Origin: Poseidonibacter ostreae | GTDB taxonomy: Bacteria; Campylobacterota; Campylobacteria; Campylobacterales; Arcobacteraceae | DNA: 64,000 bases | Assembly (NCBI RefSeq): GCF_009208055.1 | Contig: NZ_WFKI01000007.1 | Location: 1 to 64,000, forward strand | Reading direction: 5' to 3' | Part shown: piece by piece, positions 7,213 to 16,209 of the stretch | Position numbering within the stretch: position 1 is the stretch's first letter | Layout of the letters: each line of letters begins with the position of its first letter | Translations under genes and position numbers: made by a program | Notes under the pieces: model-generated | Databases searched by the model: none | Told to the model about the DNA's origin: nothing | What the model saw: only the letters and a program-made list of their open reading frames with translations

Positions 7213-9687
7213 TTGAATAGATTTTTAAATAGTTTTGAATTCAATGAAAAAAAATATTATTACTGTGATTTAGAAAAAGTATATGAATATTTTCCAAAAT
7301 TAAAAAAACTACCTTATTGTTTAAAAGTTTTGCTTGAAGCAAATATTAGAAATGCAGATGAAAATGATGTTAATGATATTATAGATGTTTTTATAACAAG
7401 AAATCATTTAAAACAAATTAGCTTTAATGCAAATAGAATTATAATGAATGAATTTAATGCTGTTCCTACTTTAGTAGATTTTATTTCAATTAGTGAAAAT
7501 ATATCTAAAAAACTAAAAGTAATGATTGATGTAGTTATTGATAATGTTGATAGTATTAATAATAAAGAAGAAAAAAATAAAGAAAGATATAGCTTCTTAA
7601 AATATATTGGAAATACTTTTGAAAATATATCTATTATTCCTCCAAATGATAATCCTTTAAAGCAAGTGAATTTAGAATATTTATCAACTATGCTTTCTTT
7701 AAAAAGAGAAGAAGACAAAGTTGTTCTTTTCCCAGAATCAATAGTAGGAACTGATTTACACAGTTCAATGCTAAATTCACTTGGAGTACTCTCTTTATGT
7801 GTTAGTCGAATTGATATACAATCAGTTATGCTAGAGTCTTCAGTTTTTTTAGAATTACCTAAAACTATAGGAATTCAAATCAAAGGTTCTTTAGCTCAAG
7901 GAACGAGTTTTAATGATGTTTTATTAACATTGAAAAATCTTGTTATACACAATAAAATAGATGGAAAGATTGTAGAGTTTTATGGTGAGGGCTTAAAAAA
8001 TATATCTTTAGAAGATAGAACTATCTTATCTAATTTAATTTTAGAATATAGTGGAATTGGAGGATATTTTCCTGTTGATAATAATACAATCTTTTTTATA
8101 GAACAAACAAGAGGTGTTGATGCATCTTTAATCAAAACATATTATGAAAAACAAGGTTTGTTTTTATCAAAGGATTTATTAAATAATTCAATGGAGTATG
8201 AAGAGTTTTTAGAACTTGATTTATCAAGTGTTCTACCAATAGGAGTTCTTGTAAAAAACTCTTACGAAGAGTTTTTTGTAAGTGATGTATCTAAAAAATT
8301 AAAGACTTTTAAAAAAGGAAATTTTGTAAAAGATAATGATATCGTTTTAGCACTTATTGATATTTGCTCAAATACAACAAATCCTTCTTTATTAATTCAA
8401 GCTTCTTTAATTGCAAAAAAAGCATGTGGTTTAGGTATTAGTATAAATAAAAATATTTCTAAGTTTATAACTTTTCATTCGCAAGTGCAAAAACAGTTTT
8501 TAGAAAAACTTGATTTACTAAAATACTTAGAACAATTAGGTTTTCTTATTGTTAAAAAAGAAGAAATATCTATAAGTGAAAGTATCTCTTTAGATGTAGA
8601 AAAATTTAACTTAGATGTGTCATATATCTCATATTCAAATAATATGGAAAAGATTTTAGATAATAAATTTGTAAAATCTAAATGGATATTTTCGCCTGCT
8701 TTAGTAATTGCATATTGTTTAAAAGGAAATATGGACTTTGATATAACTAAAGAAAATATTTCACAAGATATTTACTTAAGTGATATTTGGCCAAGTATGA
8801 CTGAAGTGAATGAGTATTTAGAAAAACTTGATTACTCTATTTATAAAGATTTATATGAATATATTTTTGTAGGTAATGAGTATTGGCAATCATTAACTTT
8901 TGATAAATCTGATACTTATACATGGGATAAGAACTCTACATATCTTTGTAAAACTGAACTTTTTGATAAAAAAGATAGAAATGTTATTGATATAAAAAAC
9001 TTAAGAATATTAGCACTTTTTGATGAAGATATCTCATCTGAACAAATTTCTCCAAAAGGTAAAATATCTTCATACTCTTCAACAGCATTATTTTTAAAAT
9101 TAAAAGGCTTACTTCCTGATGAATTTGATACTTTTGAAAATAGATATGCAAACTCTCTTGTAATGACAACATCAATTTTATCAGATAGTAAACTACAAAA
9201 TAAAATAGTAAAACCAAAAGAGGGTGGATATACAAAAGATTTTGAAACTAGTGAAATTATGTCAATATATGATTTTTGTACTAAAATAAAAAATAATAAT
9301 ACCCCTTTAATAATATTTTCTGGAAGTAGTTTTTGTATTGAAGATAAAAATGACTGGACTGTAAAAGGATTAAAATTATTAGGTGTTGATGTTATTGTCG
9401 CTAAATCTTTTTCAAAAAGTTATAAAAATGATCTTCTTAAGCTTGGAATTTTACCCTTAGAGTTTATTGATGATGATATTGAATCTTTAAAGTTAAAAGG
9501 AGATGAGATTATCAATATTCAATCAAAAAGATTAAAAGCAAATGATAAAATAGAGTTAGAGATTTGTAGAAGTGAACAATGTAAAGTCATTACTGTTTTA
9601 TCAAAAATACAAAATGATAGGGAATTAGAATATTATAAAAATGGTGGGGTTTTAGAATACTTATTAAAAGATACTTTAATAGATTAA
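7213..9687 (+). CDS. Aconitase/IRP-family protein lacking catalytic and cluster residues
   Basis: The 824-residue product follows the AcnA/IRP1 fold from end to end. Family blocks are visible at 33-47 (LPYCLKVLLEANIRN), 124-131, 152-157, 179-186 (GTDLHSSM for GTDSHTTM), 254-260 (VEFYGEG), 385-391 and 701-750. However, the GCxxC pair that binds the [4Fe-4S] cluster is gone (residues 444-459 read through without cysteine), leaving only C385. The C-terminal GSSRDW active-site loop is EDKNDW (710-715), losing the catalytic serine and arginine. The DH pair near 110 is DN, and TTDHISP is SSEQISP. It cannot plausibly be an aconitase, so it is probably a diverged pseudoenzyme, perhaps RNA-binding like apo-IRP1. 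Start is TTG 7213, ten nt after AGAGG. It stands alone, with terminators downstream. Confidence 0.85.
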   Translation: MNRFLNSFEFNEKKYYYCDLEKVYEYFPKLKKLPYCLKVLLEANIRNADENDVNDIIDVFITRNHLKQISFNANRIIMNEFNAVPTLVDFISISENISKKLKVMIDVVIDNVDSINNKEEKNKERYSFLKYIGNTFENISIIPPNDNPLKQVNLEYLSTMLSLKREEDKVVLFPESIVGTDLHSSMLNSLGVLSLCVSRIDIQSVMLESSVFLELPKTIGIQIKGSLAQGTSFNDVLLTLKNLVIHNKIDGKIVEFYGEGLKNISLEDRTILSNLILEYSGIGGYFPVDNNTIFFIEQTRGVDASLIKTYYEKQGLFLSKDLLNNSMEYEEFLELDLSSVLPIGVLVKNSYEEFFVSDVSKKLKTFKKGNFVKDNDIVLALIDICSNTTNPSLLIQASLIAKKACGLGISINKNISKFITFHSQVQKQFLEKLDLLKYLEQLGFLIVKKEEISISESISLDVEKFNLDVSYISYSNNMEKILDNKFVKSKWIFSPALVIAYCLKGNMDFDITKENISQDIYLSDIWPSMTEVNEYLEKLDYSIYKDLYEYIFVGNEYWQSLTFDKSDTYTWDKNSTYLCKTELFDKKDRNVIDIKNLRILALFDEDISSEQISPKGKISSYSSTALFLKLKGLLPDEFDTFENRYANSLVMTTSILSDSKLQNKIVKPKEGGYTKDFETSEIMSIYDFCTKIKNNNTPLIIFSGSSFCIEDKNDWTVKGLKLLGVDVIVAKSFSKSYKNDLLKLGILPLEFIDDDIESLKLKGDEIINIQSKRLKANDKIELEICRSEQCKVITVLSKIQNDRELEYYKNGGVLEYLLKDTLID

Positions 9688-9698
9688 AGACAAGTTTT

Positions 9699-9720
9699 AA
9701 ATACAATTGCAGTTGTATTT
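9699..9720 (+). terminator. First hairpin after the aconitase-like gene
   Basis: A perfect 8-bp stem, AAATACAA (9699-9706) with TTGTATTT (9713-9720), closes a 6-nt loop just after the stop codon. It lacks a long T-tract of its own and probably acts with the stronger hairpin immediately downstream. Confidence 0.5.
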
Positions 9721-9731
9721 AAAAAGAAGAT

Positions 9732-9760
9732 AAAAAAGATTGTTCGCGTAATCTTTTTTA
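9732..9760. terminator. Bidirectional intrinsic terminator
   Basis: A perfect 10-bp stem, AAAAAAGATT (9732-9741) with AATCTTTTTT (9750-9759), closes an 8-nt loop. The A-tract on one arm and T-tract on the other allow termination in both directions. This suits the convergent pair of the aconitase-like gene (plus) and the TSUP permease (minus). Confidence 0.8.
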
Positions 9761-9833
9761 TTTAAATTAATGTCTGTAAGAGAATTATACATAATTTTAA
9801 TTACAAGATGATTACAAAACAATTAAACTATAA

Positions 9834-10565
9834 TTAAAATGTTTTATAAATCATAGTCACTAAAATAATACTATTTAAAACTAGAATATATTTTTTATAT
9901 GAATTTGAATGAACTTTATTTTTAAGCATAATTCCAAAGTAAACACCTATTAAAGAACAAACTCCAATAATAGCACCTTGAGTATAAAGCATATGTCCAC
10001 TTAATGATAAAGATGTAAATCCAGCAACAGATGAAAATATTACAAAGAATAAAGCAAGTGCGGTTGCTGCTTTTAAATCATATTTTAAAAAACCAATTAA
10101 AATAGGAGTTAAAATTACAGAACCACCAACTCCAATACTCATAGCAACTATTCCTGTAAAAAAACCAATAATAAAAAGTGTAAGTTTATTTTTTGATTTT
10201 TTATCGCAATCATGCTCTGCTGGAGTTATAAATATTTTTATTATTGAGTAAAGTAAAATAAGAATAAAAAGATATTGTAAAGTCTCATTAGATACATTTG
10301 TTACAATATATCCACTTTGTAAACCTCCAACAAAACCACCAATTCCTATAATAATTCCGTCTTTTATGACATAAGTAAATTTTTTAGAGTTTAAAAAAGA
10401 ACCGTAAATTGATGAAAATACCATTTGCATAATAGAAATGGCAACTGCTTCTTTCATTACAAAGCCTGAAAGTAAAAGCATTGGTACAAGTATCATACCT
10501 CCGCCAACTCCAAAAAAGCCTGATATAAAACCTGTAATAATTCCAAAAGCAGCTAAATCATACAT
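9834..10565 (-). CDS. TSUP (TauE/SafE) family membrane permease
   Basis: This 243-residue polytopic protein has about eight hydrophobic helices. It carries the family's repeated glycine-rich motif: FGVGGGMILVPMLL near residue 18 and the pseudo-repeat GVGGSVILTPILIGF near residue 145. Members of this family move sulfite, sulfonates, thiosulfate or other sulfur- or carbon-containing anions. The gene lies 5 nt after the serine acetyltransferase gene cysE on the same strand, so it may be the last gene of that operon, and a role in sulfur supply or sulfite export would fit. The substrate itself is not shown by the sequence. Confidence 0.88.
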   Translation of the reverse strand: MYDLAAFGIITGFISGFFGVGGGMILVPMLLLSGFVMKEAVAISIMQMVFSSIYGSFLNSKKFTYVIKDGIIIGIGGFVGGLQSGYIVTNVSNETLQYLFILILLYSIIKIFITPAEHDCDKKSKNKLTLFIIGFFTGIVAMSIGVGGSVILTPILIGFLKYDLKAATALALFFVIFSSVAGFTSLSLSGHMLYTQGAIIGVCSLIGVYFGIMLKNKVHSNSYKKYILVLNSIILVTMIYKTF

Positions 10566-10570
10566 CTAGG

Positions 10571-11329
10571 TTATTTTTTCTTTATAGAATTCATTGCATT
10601 AATGAATTTATTATAATCTTCTTCAAGTTTTTTATCTTTTTTACTTACATCAATTCCATCTTCTTCTTTAACAGCAGTTTCTAAGACATGAATTCTTTCA
10701 ATTAGATATTTAAACATCTCTTTATTAATATCAGGTAAGTCATCATGAGTAAATCTACAATCTTTATTATCTCTTTTAAGAATTTTTGCAGGAACTCCTA
10801 CCGCTGTTGAGTTTTTTGGAACATCACAAACTACAACTGAATTAGCTCCAACTTTTGAGTTTTTCCCAATTGTTATATTTCCTAAAACTTTTGCACCACT
10901 TCCAATAACTGCATTTGATTTTACAGTTGGATGTCGTTTCCCTTTATCTAAACTTACTCCACCTAGAGTTACACCTTGATAAATTAGTACATCATCTTCA
11001 ATAATAGTAGTAGCTCCTATTACAACTCCAATTGCATGATCTATAAATACACGTCTTCCAATTGTTGCTGCTGGATGAATATCTGTTTTTGTAAGTAATG
11101 AAGATATTCCTCCTAATACTCTTGCTGTTCTTTTCCATCCGTTTGTATATAACTTGTTTGTAACTCTATGATTAATAATAGCCCAAACACCTGGATAGTT
11201 AAAAAATAGCTCTATACTTGAATCTAGTGCTGGATCATTTAATTTAGGGACAAGAAAGTCTTCTTTTATTTGAGCCCAAAAAGAAATACTATTATCTTTT
11301 TCTTCTTGTTTCTCATTCTCTTTAGTCAT
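10571..11329 (-). CDS. cysE: Serine O-acetyltransferase
   Basis: CysE makes O-acetylserine from serine and acetyl-CoA, the first step of cysteine synthesis. The 252-residue protein has an N-terminal helical part and a left-handed beta-helix of hexapeptide repeats (about 95-200), including the motifs DIHPAATIG, IDHAIGVVIG and GVTLGG. A charged C-terminal extension of about 60 residues, ending in lysines, is longer than in minimal homologues. Its ATG lies within the end of speA (8-nt overlap), so it is part of the ubiX-to-cysE operon. The start is supported by this coupling. Confidence 0.95.
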   Translation of the reverse strand: MTKENEKQEEKDNSISFWAQIKEDFLVPKLNDPALDSSIELFFNYPGVWAIINHRVTNKLYTNGWKRTARVLGGISSLLTKTDIHPAATIGRRVFIDHAIGVVIGATTIIEDDVLIYQGVTLGGVSLDKGKRHPTVKSNAVIGSGAKVLGNITIGKNSKVGANSVVVCDVPKNSTAVGVPAKILKRDNKDCRFTHDDLPDINKEMFKYLIERIHVLETAVKEEDGIDVSKKDKKLEEDYNKFINAMNSIKKK

Positions 11330-13127
11330 TATAACTCCAAATTGTTTTTAAATAATTGTTTTCGTTTAGATACTTTTCTAATATTTTGTATGTGTTTATA
11401 TCTAAATTTTCTTTAAGTCTATTTTTAATATCACTTGTATCATAATCAATATCTTCAAGAATATCAATAATAGTTTGTGATTCAATAACTTTTTCAAGTA
11501 CAACTTCTTCATCTTTAAATACAACATTTACTTCAGTTGGATGAGAAAATAGATTATGCTTCATTCCTAAGGTATCTTGATAAGCACCAACATTAAAGAA
11601 ACCTAAAAAGTATTCTTCTTTATTTAAATCTATATCATGTAAATATAAAGCTTTTTTTGAATCAAAAGGTAACTCTCCATCACTATCACAAGTAATATCC
11701 CATAAAGATGCAGATCTTGTTGGTTTCTTATTAAGATGTGTTAATGGCATAATTGGAAACTCTTGGTCTATTCCCCAATAATCAGGAAGAGATTGGAACA
11801 TAGAAAAATTAAGTAAATATTTTTCTTGTATATTTTCATCTAATCTTTTTAACTCTTCATAATCTTCAACTTCAAGTTGAGAAATTGCCTTTTTAATAAT
11901 TTGATGAGTTAAAATTTCAGCATTTGATCTATCTTGTAAATCAATATAACCTAAATCAAATAAAGTTAATAATGATTCCATATGATCAATTGCATCATGC
12001 ATATACTCATAAGATGTTTTCTTTACCATATCTTTAAAAAGTAAATTTAACTCTTCAATTAAAGGAGGGTTGCTTTCTTTTAGTTTTAGATGCTCTAAAT
12101 CATATTCTGAAGAAAAAAGTTCTAATACAGGAGTTACTAAAACTGTAGATGCAGCTGAAATAAATCTTCCTGATTCTGTAAAAATATTAGGCTCATCAAC
12201 ACCTTTTTGCTTAGCAATATCTCTTAATGTAAAAATTACATCACTTGCAAACTCTCTTAATGAATAGAATCTATTTCTTTCATAAGCACTATATTCAACA
12301 GCTAATCCACCACCAATATTAATAGCGTTTAAATTCTCTGCTCCAAGATTCTTAAGTTCTGCATATATATGACCAGATTCTCTTAATGCTTTTTTTAATG
12401 GTTTAATTGAATTCATAGCTGAACCAATATGAAAATGAATCATTGTTAAATACTCAATCATTTCATTTTCTTTTATCATTTCATAAGCTTCAAGTATCTC
12501 AGTTGATGTTAATCCAAACTTAGAATTAATCCCACCACTTTTAGCCCAAATACCACTTCCACCACTATGAAGTCTAACTCTTAATCCAATATTAGGACAA
12601 GGAAGATGTGTTTCTTCTTGTATCCCTATTATTGTTTCCAGTTCATTAATACCTTCAATAATAAGTGTTATATTATGGCCCTTACTTCTTGCAATAAAAG
12701 CTAAATGAATCATTTCTTTGTCTTTAAATCCATTAACTGTTATAGGGGAATTAAGGTTGTTATATGTCATTGCAATTACAAGTTCAGCCTTACTTCCAGC
12801 TTCTAAACCATAATTATATTCTTTACCATTTTGTATAAGTGGATGTATGAAAGTAGGCAGTTGATTTACCTTTAAAGGAAAGACTGCATTAAATGTTCCA
12901 TTATAATTATATTCGTCAATACTTGTATTAAAAGTATCATAAAGTGTAGTTATTTGTTTTTTTGTTATATGTGGAAATCTTAAAAGTAAAGGACCTTTAA
13001 AGTCTTGTTCTCTTACTTCTTTAACTATAGATATCAATGATGGTTTACTTTTAAAATTTACTTTTGCAAGTCCTTTTTCTATTACAAAGTTATCATCACT
13101 CCATATATCAATTCCATAATTATTCAA
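11322..13127 (-). CDS. speA: Biosynthetic arginine decarboxylase
   Basis: SpeA converts arginine to agmatine, feeding polyamine synthesis. The 601-residue protein has the fold III PLP decarboxylase layout. FPLKVNQ near residues 83-89 carries the PLP lysine K86, the HFHIGS block binds cofactor, and GGGLAVEY supplies the phosphate loop. A C-terminal segment with DITCDSDGE contains the conserved substrate cysteine. The length is close to the usual 600-660. It starts 2 nt after the hisS stop and overlaps cysE by 8 nt. Polyamine or carboxynorspermidine genes are not in the window. Confidence 0.97.
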   Translation of the reverse strand: MNNYGIDIWSDDNFVIEKGLAKVNFKSKPSLISIVKEVREQDFKGPLLLRFPHITKKQITTLYDTFNTSIDEYNYNGTFNAVFPLKVNQLPTFIHPLIQNGKEYNYGLEAGSKAELVIAMTYNNLNSPITVNGFKDKEMIHLAFIARSKGHNITLIIEGINELETIIGIQEETHLPCPNIGLRVRLHSGGSGIWAKSGGINSKFGLTSTEILEAYEMIKENEMIEYLTMIHFHIGSAMNSIKPLKKALRESGHIYAELKNLGAENLNAINIGGGLAVEYSAYERNRFYSLREFASDVIFTLRDIAKQKGVDEPNIFTESGRFISAASTVLVTPVLELFSSEYDLEHLKLKESNPPLIEELNLLFKDMVKKTSYEYMHDAIDHMESLLTLFDLGYIDLQDRSNAEILTHQIIKKAISQLEVEDYEELKRLDENIQEKYLLNFSMFQSLPDYWGIDQEFPIMPLTHLNKKPTRSASLWDITCDSDGELPFDSKKALYLHDIDLNKEEYFLGFFNVGAYQDTLGMKHNLFSHPTEVNVVFKDEEVVLEKVIESQTIIDILEDIDYDTSDIKNRLKENLDINTYKILEKYLNENNYLKTIWSYND

Positions 13128-13129
13128 TA

Positions 13130-14365
13130 TTAAAATTCCTCTAGTTTAATAGTTTTTTCTTCTTTTGTATCTAGGTTTTTAAGATAGATAGTTCCTTCTT
13201 CAAGCTCTTTCTCTCCAATTACTGCAAATATATTAGCATTCGCTTTTTCTGCTAGTTTAAAGTGTTTTGAAAAAGCTCTTGGTGTATATTCTACTATTGT
13301 AGTAGTTGTTTTTCTTTTCGAGTTTGCTGTTTTTAAAACTGTATTAAGTGAAGTTTCATCTAAAGCACCCATGTAAATGATGTCTTCTTTTACTTCTTTC
13401 ATAATAACTAGTTCAAGTAATCTCTCTATTCCTATAGCAAAACCAATACCAGGAGTTGGACGACCTCCTAGGAATTCTACAAGTTTATCATATCTTCCAC
13501 CACCAGCAATTGCGCTTTGTGCTCCAATTTCATCTGAAACAAACTCAAATGCAGTTTTTGAATAATAGTCTAATCCTCGAACTAAATTTGTATCAATTTC
13601 ATATTCAATATTATTAAAGTCTAAAATCTCTTTTAGTTTTTCAAAGTCAGTATTACATGCTTCACATAGATTATCAGTGATTTTTGGTGCATTGGATAAC
13701 TTTAATTGACAGTTTTCATTTTTACAATCTAATACTCTAATAGGATTCTTGTCAATTCTTACCTGACAGTCTTCACATAATTCTTCTCTAAAAGAAGTTA
13801 AATGTTTTACAAGATTTTCTTTATATTGAGGCATACAATTTTCATCACCTAATGAGTTTAATTGTAATTTAAATCCAATATCAAAGAAGTCTAAAATCTC
13901 TTTTATCATCATAATAATATTTGCATCTTCAATAACAGAAGCTACTCCAAATACTTCACAACCAAATTGATGAAACTCTCTTAACCTACCTTTTTGTGGT
14001 CTTTCATATCTAAACATAGGTCCATAATAATACCATCTTTGAGTTCCACCAGCACGATCTAGTTTCTTTTGTACAAAGTGTCTTACAACTCCTGCAGTTC
14101 CTTCAGGTCTTAAACAAACTTCATGTTCACCTTTATCTGTAAAGTTATACATCTCTTTGTTTACAATATCTGAACTCTCACCAACTGATCTTTTAAATAA
14201 AGCAGTCTCTTCTAAAATTGGTGTTTCCATATAAGAAAATCCATATCTTTTAGCAATTGCTGATGCATTATCAACAAAATATGTAAATAATGTACTCTCA
14301 TCATTTACAATATCTTTCATACCTCTAAGACTTTGTATAATTGCCTTTTTTTCAACCTTACTCAT
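13130..14365 (-). CDS. hisS: Histidyl-tRNA synthetase
   Basis: This class II synthetase charges tRNA-His. The 411-residue protein shows motif 2 (RYERPQKGRLREFHQFG), the histidine-binding motif LVRGLDYYSKTAFE and motif 3 (GIGFAIGIERLLEL), followed by an anticodon-binding domain of about 85 residues. Four cysteine pairs lie between motif 2 and the histidine-binding motif (CEDC, CKNENC, CEAC), an insertion typical of many bacterial HisRS proteins. It starts inside the end of tmk (8-nt overlap) and ends 2 nt before speA, so it is in the middle of the operon. Confidence 0.99.
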   Translation of the reverse strand: MSKVEKKAIIQSLRGMKDIVNDESTLFTYFVDNASAIAKRYGFSYMETPILEETALFKRSVGESSDIVNKEMYNFTDKGEHEVCLRPEGTAGVVRHFVQKKLDRAGGTQRWYYYGPMFRYERPQKGRLREFHQFGCEVFGVASVIEDANIIMMIKEILDFFDIGFKLQLNSLGDENCMPQYKENLVKHLTSFREELCEDCQVRIDKNPIRVLDCKNENCQLKLSNAPKITDNLCEACNTDFEKLKEILDFNNIEYEIDTNLVRGLDYYSKTAFEFVSDEIGAQSAIAGGGRYDKLVEFLGGRPTPGIGFAIGIERLLELVIMKEVKEDIIYMGALDETSLNTVLKTANSKRKTTTTIVEYTPRAFSKHFKLAEKANANIFAVIGEKELEEGTIYLKNLDTKEEKTIKLEEF

Positions 14366-14924
14366 TTAAAAAATCCTCTATTTGTTTTTCTATATCTTCT
14401 ATTTTTTTTCCTGCATCTATAAAAAGATGATTCACTCCAAGCTTAATTATTGTTTCTTTCATTCTATTTTGAATATTAATTAAGTACTCAATTCCTCTTA
14501 ACTCAATTGCATCATTTTCTTTTTGAGAAAGTCTATATTCAAGCTCTTTAGGTGATAATTCTAATAAAATTACATGACTTGGTAATATATTATTTGTAGC
14601 TAATAAATTAAGTTCAATCATCTTTTCTAATGGAAAAGTTGATGCATAAGCAATTCCTGAAATCATAGATCTATCAGAAATTACAAGTTTTTGTTTATTA
14701 GTAAGTATTACTTCTTCAATATGCTCAGCACGATCTGCTAAAAATAAAAACATTTCAGCAATTGGTGATTTTGCTTCACCATTTAAAGCCATTGACCGTA
14801 GTTTTAGACCTATATCCGTACCACCTGGCTCTTTTGTAAAGATTGCATCTGTATATTTTTTTTGTAATAAATCTAATTGTGTTGATTTTCCAGCTGTATC
14901 AATACCCTCAACAACTACATACAT
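14358..14924 (-). CDS. tmk: Thymidylate kinase
   Basis: Tmk phosphorylates dTMP to dTDP for DNA synthesis. The 188-residue protein opens with the P-loop VEGIDTAGKSTQ, followed by the FTKEPGGTDIG block that binds dTMP and the DR motif in ISDRSM. The lid region is short. It overlaps coaD by 10 nt and hisS by 8 nt, consistent with translational coupling through the operon. Confidence 0.97.
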   Translation of the reverse strand: MYVVVEGIDTAGKSTQLDLLQKKYTDAIFTKEPGGTDIGLKLRSMALNGEAKSPIAEMFLFLADRAEHIEEVILTNKQKLVISDRSMISGIAYASTFPLEKMIELNLLATNNILPSHVILLELSPKELEYRLSQKENDAIELRGIEYLINIQNRMKETIIKLGVNHLFIDAGKKIEDIEKQIEDFLNE

Positions 14925-15406
14925 TTTAAAACTTCTTTGGGAACTAGATGCTGAAATTTTCCATCAAATCTAATAATTTCTCTTACTATTGTAGAAGATA
15001 CAAAGGCATTTTCAAGTGTTGGCATTAAATAAAGAGTTTCAATTTTATCATTGATTGAAGCATTTGCATAACCCATTTGTAGTTCAAACTCAAAATCTGA
15101 AACAGCTCGTAAACCCCTTATAATAGTGTTTACATTTAATTGTGTTGCAAGGTCAACAAGTAATGTATCAAAACCTTCTACTCTAACATTTGGAAGGTGA
15201 TGAGTTGCTGCATTAACAAACTCTACTCTTTTTTCATGAGAAAACATAGGACCTTTTAATTCACTTTGTGCAACAGCAATTATAACTTCATCAAATATAT
15301 TTGCAGCTCGAGCGATAATGTCTAAATGTCCATTTGTAATAGGGTCAAAAGTACCACTGTATATGGCTTTTCTATAAGATTCTCTATCTATTATATTTCT
15401 AGGCAT
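14915..15406 (-). CDS. coaD: Phosphopantetheine adenylyltransferase
   Basis: CoaD transfers AMP to 4'-phosphopantetheine to form dephospho-CoA. The nucleotidyltransferase motif GTFDPITNGH is near the N-terminus, and the adenylate-binding LVDLATQL and RGLRAVSDFEFE blocks follow. I favour the ATG at 15406 (163 residues) because GGAAA lies about eight nt upstream; an in-frame ATG at 15418 would add four residues but has no spaced Shine-Dalgarno site. It lies between ubiX and tmk with almost no gap. Function is firm; the exact start is less certain. Confidence 0.95.
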   Translation of the reverse strand: MPRNIIDRESYRKAIYSGTFDPITNGHLDIIARAANIFDEVIIAVAQSELKGPMFSHEKRVEFVNAATHHLPNVRVEGFDTLLVDLATQLNVNTIIRGLRAVSDFEFELQMGYANASINDKIETLYLMPTLENAFVSSTIVREIIRFDGKFQHLVPKEVLKCM

Positions 15407-15408
15407 GT

Positions 15409-15963
15409 TTATTTCCATCTTTTATATAAATTATTGTCAATTTTTAGTAAATCAAACCATTTACCAATTAAAAAGTTTTCCATCTCTTCTAATGTTTGCT
15501 GTGTTGAATAATACCCAAGAATAGGGGGTGCTATAGTAACTCCTAAGTTAGATAATTTCAACATGTTTTCTAAGGCAATTGAATTAAGAGGCATTTCTCT
15601 AGGTGCTAGAATTATATCTCTTTTTTCTTTTAACATAACGGTAAAAGCTCTTGTAATAAGGGAATCTGAGATTCCAACTGCACATTTTGCAAGTGTGTTC
15701 ATTGAGCATGGAAGGATAATCATCTTATCTACTTTGAAAGAACCAGAAGCAATAGGTGCTGCAATATTTGTATCTAAAAATATTTTAACATTTTTATAAT
15801 CTTCAAAACTCTTCTTAACAGACATCCCATTTTCTAACTTCAATGCAATTTTTGCACTTTTTGAAAGTACTAAAAATACTTCAATATCCTTAGGAATATT
15901 TTTAACAAATGTAAGCCCTAAGTTAGCTCCACTTGCCCCTGAGATTGCGACAGTGATTTTCAA
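15409..15963 (-). CDS. ubiX: Flavin prenyltransferase UbiX
   Basis: UbiX makes prenylated FMN, the cofactor for the decarboxylase UbiD used in ubiquinone or menaquinone-type pathways. The 184-residue protein has the flavin-binding start AISGASGANLG, the conserved ILPCSMNTLAKCAVG segment and LAPREMPLN, all diagnostic. It is the first gene of the minus-strand operon continuing through coaD, tmk, hisS, speA and cysE. The 246-nt region upstream, shared with the divergent recombinase-like gene, presumably holds the operon promoter. Confidence 0.96.
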   Translation of the reverse strand: MKITVAISGASGANLGLTFVKNIPKDIEVFLVLSKSAKIALKLENGMSVKKSFEDYKNVKIFLDTNIAAPIASGSFKVDKMIILPCSMNTLAKCAVGISDSLITRAFTVMLKEKRDIILAPREMPLNSIALENMLKLSNLGVTIAPPILGYYSTQQTLEEMENFLIGKWFDLLKIDNNLYKRWK

Positions 15964-16087
15964 AAGATACCTTTCTCATCGTATATATTTAAAAAGATAA
16001 TATCAAAAAAAGGCTTTTAATTCAAACTGTATAATTATATGTGTAAAGACATATTTGATAAATGGGGAATATTGGGCATTTATATTG

Positions 16088-16109
16088 ATTAAATTAAGCT
16101 TAATTTAAT
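16088..16109. repeat. 22-bp perfect palindrome upstream of the recombinase-like gene
   Basis: A perfect palindrome of 22 bp centred on AAGCTT (between 16098 and 16099) lies about 100 nt upstream of the serine-recombinase-like gene, in the divergent region shared with ubiX. The inner 18 bp read TAAATTAAGCTTAATTTA. It has no loop or T-tract, so it is more like a dimer binding site than a terminator. AT-rich sequence makes chance palindromes commoner, but 11 consecutive matched pairs is notable. Confidence 0.5.
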
Positions 16110-16209
16110 AAGTTATTTGTTAACATTTTGTATAAACTTTAAATATATATAATTAAACATTATGTTTTTATGTATTTAAATAATATACTTAATGTTAAAG
16201 GATTAAATC

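Noticed and set aside
8047..8074. Glycine replacing cysteine in the aconitase segment EYSGIGGYFP as proof of cluster loss
   Set aside because: That position is not a cluster ligand in the family (IRP1 has alanine there), so the case rests on the missing GCxxC pair instead.
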